A stretch of 34,570 nt of DNA, from NCBI GenBank assembly GCA_027592755.1, contig JAQCLE010000033.1:1-34570 (forward strand), read 5' to 3'. Numbering within the stretch: the first letter of the stretch is position 1; every line of letters starts with the position of its first letter. Positions 1 to 6,949 of the stretch are shown here, piece by piece. Under the pieces are notes generated by a model. It saw only the letters and a list, made by a program, of their open reading frames with translations. It did not search any database and was not told the origin of the DNA. The stretch comes from Bacteroidota bacterium (lineage in GTDB: Bacteria > Bacteroidota > Bacteroidia > Cytophagales > Cyclobacteriaceae). The position numbers and the translations under genes were made by a program.

Positions 1-197
1 AAATAATTAAATAAATTATACTGAAACTGTCATAGACACTTAATTCACTGAAATCACTTTGTTTTATAAAATTGATTATTGTGTTGAGGATTCACGGAGT
101 TGTTTCTGAAAGTATTAATTTTCAACACTTGAGATTTTGATTACAGCTAAGTCAATTGACATATTTCACCAACTTTAATGACTCCAAAATATAAATA
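1..197. other. AT-rich leader upstream of the MscS-like gene
   Basis: I see no ORF of convincing length, no RNA gene and no strong hairpin here. The stretch is AT-rich and directly precedes the small mechanosensitive-channel gene, so it probably contains that gene's promoter. I could not place a convincing Bacteroidota -33/-7 pair (TTTG and TAnnTTTG). Confidence 0.4.
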
Positions 198-689
198 ATG
201 GACAGCTTCTATTTTCAAATAGTAATAACGTTAGGCCTGACAAGCCTTTTTCTTATCACTCGAATAATTGCCGGGAAGATCATAAGACGGCATGCTTCCA
301 AAAATCAATTTGAAAGTAATAGAGTCTCATATACAAGGAAATTGATAAATATGATTTTGGCTTTACTTCTTATATCATTTATTGGAATTGTTTGGGAAAT
401 TTCAATCAAGGGGCTATCACTGTATTTCGCTTCATTTTTCACTGTAGCTGGAATTGGCTTGTTTGCTCAATGGTCCATTCTGAGCAACATTACCTCATCG
501 GTAATACTCTTTTTTTACTTCCCATTTAGGATTGGCTCCAGGGTTAAAATTGTTGATGGGGAAAACTCTATTACCGGGGTTGTTAAGGACATCACGATTT
601 TCTCAATCAAAATTGAAACTGACAAAAAAGATGAGGTGAGTTACCCGAATAATCTTGCCATTCAGAAACCGATTATTCAAATAATGTGA
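198..689 (+). CDS. Small MscS-family mechanosensitive channel protein
   Basis: This 163-residue membrane protein resembles the pore and beta domain of MscS channels, which open under membrane tension to release solutes during hypo-osmotic shock. Three hydrophobic segments are visible at about residues 5-27, 49-68 and 76-108. The third has the features of the MscS pore helix: a Gly/Ala-rich stretch, SNITSSVIL where MscS has a similar SNLAAG run, then the FPFRIGSRVKI entry into the beta domain. The beta domain ends with SYPNNLAIQKPI, equivalent to the IPN motif. The protein stops there, so the roughly 100-residue C-terminal alpha/beta cage of E. coli MscS is absent. Such minimal MscS proteins are common in Bacteroidota, so this is probably natural rather than a truncation. 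It stands alone, with its 3' end overlapping a minus-strand ORF. Confidence 0.8.
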   Translation: MDSFYFQIVITLGLTSLFLITRIIAGKIIRRHASKNQFESNRVSYTRKLINMILALLLISFIGIVWEISIKGLSLYFASFFTVAGIGLFAQWSILSNITSSVILFFYFPFRIGSRVKIVDGENSITGVVKDITIFSIKIETDKKDEVSYPNNLAIQKPIIQIM

Positions 690-1100
690 GCGATAAATAT
701 TGCAAAAGGGATGGTTGGATGTCATTTTGATAAAGTCATTCAAATCCCTTCCATGCATTAGTAGCATTCGTGATTCAACTTTCCCTGACGTTAATTCAAA
801 TATTCTTGTATCTGTTTTGAAACCCCACCATTCTTTGTGAAATTTTTTTTGAAGTAAACTTCGTTCATATCCAATTACCCAATTATCAGAACTTTTATTA
901 TATCGTGAGTTTAAAGTGGTTTTTTCAAGTTCAAAATGAGTTCTGTATCCTGCTTTTAGGTGAAGAATATTCTTTACTGACATTAGATCATAGTCAGACT
1001 TAGTTTTAGGTTTTAAATTATATAAATATTGAATGTGGCCAATCTTCGGGATCAATATGACCAAGGTCAAAAATAGGAGGGCATTTAATAAAGTCGTCAT
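603..1100 (-). CDS. Hypothetical protein with an N-terminal membrane segment
   Basis: I do not recognise the family. From the ATG at 1100 the product is 165 residues; a TTG two codons upstream is also possible. The first 20 residues are strongly hydrophobic (TTLLNALLFLTLVILIP), suggesting a signal anchor. The rest is basic and aromatic-rich, with a plausible globular segment (residues about 40-125, containing GYERSLLQKKF and EWWGFKTDTRIFEL). The last 29 codons lie antisense to the end of the MscS-like gene, which is unusual and lowers confidence in the C-terminus. The gene follows the SET-domain gene on the same strand with a 30-bp gap, so cotranscription is likely if it is real. Confidence 0.45.
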   Translation of the reverse strand: MTTLLNALLFLTLVILIPKIGHIQYLYNLKPKTKSDYDLMSVKNILHLKAGYRTHFELEKTTLNSRYNKSSDNWVIGYERSLLQKKFHKEWWGFKTDTRIFELTSGKVESRMLLMHGRDLNDFIKMTSNHPFCNIYRSHYLNNRFLNGKIIRVTHLIFFVSFNFD

Positions 1101-1130
1101 ACCCAAGTTACTTCAATCCTTCCGCTATAA

Positions 1131-1748
1131 CTATTTCTGTTGCCCGTTAACGTGTGCAAGCATCTGAAGGTTTCTCAAAGCATAAACAGATTTATAAGTG
1201 TTATTATATTTTATAAATTGCTGAATCACATGAACAGTCTCGGAATCAATAAAGGGAAATAAAGGCTGATCAACCCTATCAATTTTTCTTAAAGTTTTTT
1301 TAATTATCAGGTCCCATGCTTGATAATAGTTTTCGAAATCCTCATTTTTCAAAATCTTCCTACATTCAGTCTTTCCGCAAGAAACCTCCATGTTCCTTTC
1401 CAGATTGAAGATGCCATATTCATCTGTAATTTCTTCACCCGCCGATATATCTCGTATAGCAATTTCAAATCCGTAACCAGTAGAAATTGAATTGGGGTGG
1501 CAGCAGTGATTTACATATTTTGCAAAGTCCCAGCTAACAATTCGATACCCTCTTTGATCGATATAGGAGTATTTCTCAATCGCTTTCTGCATTATTTCCG
1601 AGTGAGATTGATAATCCTGAGGTGAGATTTCAATCTCAAGACTGTCTTTAACATAGACAATTGTACCCTCGGGTATAAATTCTGTTGCAAAAACACCGTA
1701 ACCTATTGAGTCATTGATGTGTTTTATGATGGCTGTTGGGTGAATCAT
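1131..1748 (-). CDS. SET domain protein (putative protein lysine methyltransferase)
   Basis: The 205-residue protein carries a compact SET domain, the fold of S-adenosylmethionine-dependent protein lysine methyltransferases. Visible motifs are GYGVFAT at residues 16-22 (the SAM-binding GxG start), NHCCHPNS at 80-87 (the pseudoknot NHxCxPN motif) and GEEITDEYG at 104-112 with the conserved Tyr. A post-SET-like cysteine stretch, CGKTECRKIL, follows at 124-133; with cysteines from the NHCC motif it could bind zinc. The C-terminal third is helical and unrecognised. The protein is cytoplasmic, with no signal peptide. It sits between the broken N-formylglutamate amidohydrolase gene and an unknown small gene on the same strand. 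The substrate is unknown; bacterial SET proteins of this size are widespread but mostly uncharacterised. Confidence 0.85.
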   Translation of the reverse strand: MIHPTAIIKHINDSIGYGVFATEFIPEGTIVYVKDSLEIEISPQDYQSHSEIMQKAIEKYSYIDQRGYRIVSWDFAKYVNHCCHPNSISTGYGFEIAIRDISAGEEITDEYGIFNLERNMEVSCGKTECRKILKNEDFENYYQAWDLIIKKTLRKIDRVDQPLFPFIDSETVHVIQQFIKYNNTYKSVYALRNLQMLAHVNGQQK

Positions 1749-1807
1749 ATATTTTTTGACGCTAAAGGGTTAGTATTAAATATGATAAAAAATCAACACT
1801 AAAGTCT

Positions 1808-2502
1808 CTACTTTTTCAGATATTTCATAGCATCGTTTAAAGCATTTCTGATGCGTTTGTAATCAGTTTGATCAAATAACTTTTGGTTGATCTCAATTTC
1901 GATCCCGGCATATTTTCCAATGGGAAAACATGGACGTAAATAAGTAGTAAAACCATCATCTATTCCCTTATACGGTTTGTTTAGTTCAATCTTTGTCCGG
2001 GAAAGATGCTTGTTTAAAATCTGATAAATCTCTGCAGAAATGACACGTTCTATTTCCAATGCCTCATCATAAAGAATACCTACATCAGTTTCTCTTGTTT
2101 CTCCGTTAAAAATTGGAGTGAAAGAATGAATTGAAAGGTGCACGACTTCAGAACCAGACTGGATCGTTTTCCTAATCCAGTCCTCAACTTGCTTACGATA
2201 AGGGTAGTAATATTTTTTTAGGATGTATTTTTTACTTTCGGATCCAGAGGATTGGAATACTCTGAAAAGAGCTGAGGATGAAAATCTGATCGATTGGCTT
2301 CAACTAATAGTCGGGAAATTGACGTCTGGAATAAAACACTGTCTGATTTTTTGGATAGGAATTTGGCTAATTCAAGCGCTCCCGGATCCCATCCTCTGTG
2401 CGAGATCAACACTTTTTTCTGGCCTTTAAACAGATATTTAAAGTCTTTATGGATTTTATTTCCTGCATGTTCACATGTTATGACTAAGCTTCTTCCAGGC
2501 AT
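1808..2502 (-). pseudogene. N-formylglutamate amidohydrolase, frameshifted
   Basis: The family hydrolyses N-formyl-L-glutamate (or a similar N-formyl amino acid) to formate and glutamate. Two reading frames together make one protein of about 231 residues, near full family length. The N-terminal part (2502 down to about 2240) has ITCEHAGN, ISHRGWDPGALE and SRLLVEANRS. The C-terminal part has YYYPYRKQVEDWI, VHLSIHSFTPI, KPYKGIDDGFTTYLR and GIEIEIN. The frames join near 2239: reading one base back gives DP-ESKKYILKKYYYPYR, a natural family sequence, so a single G appears lost from CCGGAA. The uncorrected frame stops at 2218-2220. A sequencing error cannot be excluded, but the spot is not a homopolymer. 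The start is the ATG at 2502. The SET gene follows 59 bp downstream. Confidence 0.8.
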
Positions 2503-2612
2503 GAATCAAACATTTCGTTCATGGTAAGACAATCGCAAAGTGTTGAGTAGATCATTTGAAGGTTCTTGTGAGAAAAATCATTGCCTGCGACTTTAAGTAT
2601 GCGGGTTGATAA

Positions 2613-3829
2613 TGAACCTTTGTCAAGGATAAATTTGATTGTGTCTTTCCAGGGTTTTATTTCGATTGGACACTTAAAGAAAATGGTATCAGATAGCAAG
2701 TGGTAAGCTGCCTTCCCTGGACATTGCACCGCGTCAATCCAGGGAAATTAATATACCCCTGCCGAAAATTGACAAGGAAAATAATGAATACCAGTTAGTG
2801 ATTTCAGCCAGGACGATAGCTCAAACTGATTTGGTCCCTGCTAACCATGAATTAGCTTTTGGAGAACTCGAGTTGAATCAACTAGCTCTCAGGGCATTTA
2901 ATAAAGATGCAATTGGCGCTTTAGCAGCGGAAAAAAATGGTGAGAATATCGAAATCGCAGGGCAAGGGTTTGCGGTGGCTTTTAATCAAACCTCCGGTGA
3001 GATGATCACCCTGGACTATGGTAACGGAAACTTGATCCAAAAGGCTATCGAACCTAATTTCTGGAGGGCGCCAACTGACAATGATTTCGGTTTCAATATG
3101 CCCGAAAGATGGGTCTCCTGGAAAAAGGCATCATCCAATCAGGTTCTAAAATCTTTTACTGTAAGCAGAGGAAGTAATGGTGAGGCTTTAGAAAATAAAT
3201 TTAGCGGGGAAACTAATACGATGGAAGTTGAGGCAGTTTACGAATTGCCGGATGTTTCTGAAACAATTATTCTAACCTACAGCATTAATATTCGTGGCGA
3301 GATTCTAATCCATTCAAAGATGTCCAGTCAGGCAGATAACTCCCAGTTGCCACGGTTTGGTGTCAACTTTATCTTACCTAAGGCATACAGCAACGTTGAT
3401 TGGTATGGCCGTGGTCCTCATGAGAATTATCAGGATAGAAAGACGTCGGCCCGGCTTGGGACATATACTTCAAGTGTTGCCGACTTATATTACCCATACA
3501 TCAGGCCACAGGAAAATGGCTATAAAACTGAAGTGAGGTGGATGTCATTCACAGATGAATCTGGAAATGGAATCAGAATTTCAGCTCAAGATGACCTGCT
3601 GGGATTCAGCGCTCATCATCAATACAACGATGACTTTGATGAAGGCCCAACGAAGATCAATAGGCATACCACTGATATTGTAAAAAGAGATTTTGTCAAT
3701 GTCAATGTAGACTATAAACAAATGGGTGTTGGAGGAGATAATAGCTGGGGTTTACAACCGCATGAGCAATATAAGATCAATTCCAAAGACAAATTAGAAT
3801 ATCAGTTTTTGATTAGCCCTGTTAAGTAG
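2613..3829 (+). pseudogene. GH2 beta-galactosidase, 3' remnant without catalytic domain
   Basis: This is the C-terminal part of a LacZ-type glycoside hydrolase family 2 enzyme. From about 2699 one frame runs to the stop at 3827. It covers the end of domain 4 (SGKLPSLDIAPRQS, IPLP, EYQLVISA) and the LacZ small-chain domain (EPNFWRAPTDNDFG, DWYGRGPHENYQDRKTSA, RPQENGYKTEVRW, GDNSWGLQPHEQY). Upstream, at 2613-2692, the homology continues in another frame (VKDKFD, GFYFDWTLKENG), so a frameshift lies near 2693. The stops TGA and TAA at 2607-2612 precede that segment. The sugar-binding, immunoglobulin-like and TIM-barrel domains, with both catalytic glutamates (roughly the first 600 residues), are missing. 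A GTG at 2798 could start a 343-residue fragment, but it could not hydrolyse glycosides. The remnant runs into the amidohydrolase region, which marks an old deletion junction. Confidence 0.88.
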
Positions 3830-3855
3830 AGGGATTTTTTTGGATTGAGAAGCTT

Positions 3856-4170
3856 TTACTCCAAATAAGATACTTCTTCCAGGGGAACAGAAACGGGGGA
3901 GCTATCTGGATTAACTTTCATAATATCCGCCATATACCCCCACCATTTTCTCACAATAGGATTGTTCGCCAAGTCCTGTGACCCACCGTCACCTGACACC
4001 TTTTGAAAAGCAAATAAGGTGTTTGTTTCTTTATCTAAGAAAATGGAATATTCACTTATCCCGGATTCTTTCAACAATAGCTGTAGTTCTGGCCAAATCT
4101 CAGTGTGGCGTTTAATGTAGGTGTCCTTTTGCCCCTCATTGAGGTGCATTTTAAATGCTAATCTGTTCAT
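3856..4170 (-). CDS. rhaM: L-rhamnose mutarotase
   Basis: This 104-residue cytoplasmic protein matches the RhaM/YiiL family, which interconverts alpha and beta anomers of L-rhamnose (related members act on fucose or other sugars). I chose the ATG at 4170 because the family starts at MNRLAFKMHL; a GTG at 4194 would add eight non-family residues. Visible family features are YIKRHTEIWPEL (with the conserved His), ISEYSIFLDKETNTLFAF, and NPIVRKWWGYMADIM with the conserved tryptophan pair. No rhaA, rhaB or rhaD gene is nearby, so it is isolated from a rhamnose operon. It converges on the beta-galactosidase remnant and is divergent from fdhD. The substrate assignment follows the family and is not proven. 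Confidence 0.88.
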   Translation of the reverse strand: MNRLAFKMHLNEGQKDTYIKRHTEIWPELQLLLKESGISEYSIFLDKETNTLFAFQKVSGDGGSQDLANNPIVRKWWGYMADIMKVNPDSSPVSVPLEEVSYLE

Positions 4171-4287
4171 TGGAAAATTCGATATTCGAATCACCTAATC
4201 TAATTGATTTTTGAACTTTTGGAAAATGCAAACGATTCTTGGAACCGATCTTCAAAATATGACGTGACAATCGCATAATTTTAAACC

Positions 4288-5127
4288 ATGACAAGTGTGA
4301 AGGCGGTAGAAATCCAAAAGGTAGGTAAAGATTCATTTGAATCAACTCCTGATCTGATCGTAACCGAGGAACCGCTGGAAATAAGGTTGGGATATGGGTC
4401 TGAATCTCAAAGAAAACAGATGACACTTTCTGTTACAATGAGAACACCAGGTAGCGATGAAGAATTGTGCCTGGGTTTTTTATATGGTGAAGATATTATC
4501 AATTCCATTCAGGATGTGCTCAGTGTGAAATATTGTGACGAACTGGGTACTAAAGAAAATCATGAAAATGTAATGAGAGTGGAGCTATCTTCTCATGTAA
4601 ACATTGATCCCAAGCAATTCTCAAGAAATTTCTACACGACCTCAAGCTGTGGTGTTTGCGGCAAGGCCGCGATCGAAGCCATTCATGTTCATTGTAGCCC
4701 ATTACTAAATGATAAGATCAACATTGACCAAAACTTATTTTATGAGTTACCAGGAAAGCTCCGTAAAGCGCAGGAAGTTTTTAAATATACGGGGGGATTG
4801 CATGCCTCTGCCGCTTTTGATCTTCAGGGAAAATTGATAGCCCACAGAGAGGACGTGGGCAGACACAATGCGCTGGATAAACTTATAGGACATTTTTTTA
4901 AGAGTGACATGCCTCAACTAAACTCTTCCATCCTGTTGTTGAGTGGTAGGATTAGCTTTGAACTCGTCCAAAAAGCAATTAGAGCTGGAATTCCAATTAT
5001 CGCAGCTATGGGCGCTCCTTCAAGTCTGGCAGTAGCTCTTGCTAAGGATTTTAAAGTCACACTTATTGGTTTTTTAAAAGAAAGTAAATTCAATATTTAT
5101 ACAGGAAAAGACAGGGTATTGAGGTAG
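4288..5127 (+). CDS. fdhD: Formate dehydrogenase accessory sulfurtransferase
   Basis: FdhD moves sulfur from the cysteine desulfurase IscS to the bis-MGD metal cofactor, a step needed for formate dehydrogenase activity. The 279-residue protein has the hallmark SSCGVCGK motif with Cys121 and Cys124, positions matching the essential pair of E. coli FdhD. Other family blocks are EEPLEIRL, GSDEELCLGFLYGEDI, TGGLHASAAF, REDVGRHNALDKLIG and LSGRISFELVQKA. The protein is cytoplasmic. The gene lies 161 bp upstream of the two formate dehydrogenase structural genes on the same strand, which confirms its partner. The spacer at 5128-5288 shows no other gene. The ATG at 4288 leaves a 117-bp divergent region up to rhaM that should contain the promoter. 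Confidence 0.95.
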   Translation: MTSVKAVEIQKVGKDSFESTPDLIVTEEPLEIRLGYGSESQRKQMTLSVTMRTPGSDEELCLGFLYGEDIINSIQDVLSVKYCDELGTKENHENVMRVELSSHVNIDPKQFSRNFYTTSSCGVCGKAAIEAIHVHCSPLLNDKINIDQNLFYELPGKLRKAQEVFKYTGGLHASAAFDLQGKLIAHREDVGRHNALDKLIGHFFKSDMPQLNSSILLLSGRISFELVQKAIRAGIPIIAAMGAPSSLAVALAKDFKVTLIGFLKESKFNIYTGKDRVLR

Positions 5128-5288
5128 GAAGCATTGTAACCAGCAACATTATCTTGTCCGCTGAAAGTCTCATCATATCCAATTGCGGAAAATGTTTGTA
5201 AATTGCCAAATAAATAGCTACTTTGATTAACCTTAAAATCGGTTTGGAGGCCTTTCTACAATACAAGAAAAGAAAATGATGAAATTTT

Positions 5289-6944
5289 ATGTCAGAGAAT
5301 TTAAGTGCATTATCAGGGAGGAAGGGACTCGAAAAAAACCTATTTGAGCAACTGGTTGAAAAATCAAAAGTTGAAGGTACGCCTGACAATGAAGATTTAA
5401 AATCTCTGGCGCATGAGTACCTCATGGGCGAGGCGATCACTTATGGCACGGCTTCATTTTATGATTTCCTAAAAAAAGATCATAGGCATGTAAAAGCTCA
5501 TGTTTGTAACGGAAGTGCTTGCCTTGTCGCGGGCACCCAGGAAAACGTCAAAACAAAGCTTTTGGAACATTACAGGGACGAGGAAATCGGTCATATGTGC
5601 TGTTTGGGAAGGTGTCATGAGAACAGTGCTTTCAATATCAATGGAAATAACTACTCCGGTAATGCCATAGAGCAGCTTGACAAGATTACGAGTTCCCACA
5701 TAGCATCTTTAACTGATAATTACAAAGTCTCCTCAAATGTTGAAAATCCGATATTGACAGGTGAGCGGTTGACGGCAGCCGGATTTGCTTCATTATTTCA
5801 AAAAGTGTTAACCAATGGCGCTGATTGGGCTTTAGAGCAAATCAAAGATTCAAATATTAGGGGAAGAGGTGGAGCAGGTTTTCCTATGGGTATCAAATTG
5901 GAATCTTGTAAAAACGTTTCAGGAGATCAAAAATTTATCGTATGTAATGCTGACGAAGGTGATCCGGGTGCCTATTCCGACAGGTACTTATTAGAGGCAC
6001 AACCCATGCTCGTATTGTTTGGAATGATGGTCTCAGGCTATATCGTAGGAGCAGATAAGGGAGCACTCTACATAAGAGGAGAATATCCTGAATCCGTGCG
6101 AGCTGTAACAAAGGCGGTTGAGGAACTGTCAGAACATGGAATGCAGGGAAAGAAGATTGGCGGATCAGACTTCAATTTTGATTTCAAAGTAATTGAAGGT
6201 GCCGGTGCATATATCTGCGGAGAAGAAACGGCACTCTTGTCTTCCCTTGAAGGGCAGCGACCAGAGGTTCGAGTCAGACCACCATACCCTACGCAAAGAG
6301 GTCTTTTCAATAGACCGACGGTTGTTAATAATGTAGAGACTCAGGCCGCGATTGCATGGATTGTTAAAAATGGAGGTAAAAAATATGCCCGGTTTGGCAC
6401 GTCAAAATCGTCTGGTACTAAATTGGTCTGTCTGGATTCTTTTTTTATGAATCCGGGTATTTATGAAATTGAAATGGGAACACCTTTCAAAGAGGTAGTC
6501 CATGATTTTGGTGGTGGATTTAAAGAAAATGTAAAAGCAGTTCATGTTGGAGGGCCTCTTGGTGGAATCGTTCCAACACATAAAATTGAAATACTTTCTC
6601 TTGATTTTGAGAGCTTCGCAAACGAAGGATTCTTACTTGGTCATGCAGGTGTTGTTTCCATTCCTGAAAAATTTCCAATGATACGGTACCTGGAACATCT
6701 TTTTGAGTTTACCGGAGCTGAATCCTGTGGCAAATGCTTTCCATGCAGTATCGGTTCGGTGCGTGGGAAAGAGATGTTTGAAAAAGCCAGAAATGGTGAG
6801 ACCAGGATCGACCGCCAGCTTCTGGACGACTTGCTGGAGGCGATGGAGGATGGATCTTTATGTGCATTGGGAGGGGGTTTGCCATTGGGAGTTAAAAATG
6901 CACTGCAATATTTTGATGACGAATTAAGAACTTATTTTAAGTAA
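5289..6944 (+). CDS. NAD-dependent formate dehydrogenase diaphorase subunit (FdsG-FdsB fusion)
   Basis: This 551-residue cytoplasmic subunit carries electrons between the formate dehydrogenase catalytic subunit and NAD+. The N-terminal 150 residues are NuoE-like: a helical part with GTASFYDFL, then a thioredoxin-like [2Fe-2S] fold with four cysteines in CNGSAC and CLGRC. The remainder is NuoF-like: GRGGAGFPMGIKLE and CNADEGDPGAYSDR (FMN and NADH sites), GAGAYICGEETALLSSLEG, and a C-terminal [4Fe-4S] site ESCGKCFPCSIG plus the distant Cys in DGSLCALGG. In Rhodobacter- or Cupriavidus-type enzymes the NuoE-like part is the separate protein FdsG; here both are in one chain and no separate fdsG is present. 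The catalytic subunit starts 5 bp downstream, implying translational coupling. Confidence 0.93.
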   Translation: MSENLSALSGRKGLEKNLFEQLVEKSKVEGTPDNEDLKSLAHEYLMGEAITYGTASFYDFLKKDHRHVKAHVCNGSACLVAGTQENVKTKLLEHYRDEEIGHMCCLGRCHENSAFNINGNNYSGNAIEQLDKITSSHIASLTDNYKVSSNVENPILTGERLTAAGFASLFQKVLTNGADWALEQIKDSNIRGRGGAGFPMGIKLESCKNVSGDQKFIVCNADEGDPGAYSDRYLLEAQPMLVLFGMMVSGYIVGADKGALYIRGEYPESVRAVTKAVEELSEHGMQGKKIGGSDFNFDFKVIEGAGAYICGEETALLSSLEGQRPEVRVRPPYPTQRGLFNRPTVVNNVETQAAIAWIVKNGGKKYARFGTSKSSGTKLVCLDSFFMNPGIYEIEMGTPFKEVVHDFGGGFKENVKAVHVGGPLGGIVPTHKIEILSLDFESFANEGFLLGHAGVVSIPEKFPMIRYLEHLFEFTGAESCGKCFPCSIGSVRGKEMFEKARNGETRIDRQLLDDLLEAMEDGSLCALGGGLPLGVKNALQYFDDELRTYFK

Positions 6945-6949
6945 AAGAC

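Noticed and set aside
2190-2235. Programmed -1 frameshifting at the A6 and A7 runs in the amidohydrolase gene
   Set aside because: The natural protein sequence is restored upstream of these runs, at CCGAA near 2239, so a base deletion explains the data better.
2223-2527. Plus-strand frames at 2223-2429 and 2294-2527
   Set aside because: They are antisense to the N-terminal half of the amidohydrolase, which has clear family motifs.
2484-2729. 81-codon minus-strand frame overlapping the amidohydrolase start
   Set aside because: It is antisense to decayed but recognisable beta-galactosidase sequence and matches no family I know.
4151-4426. 91-codon minus-strand frame between rhaM and fdhD
   Set aside because: It overlaps the fdhD start and the rhaM 5' end and looks like a shadow frame; the product has low-complexity character.
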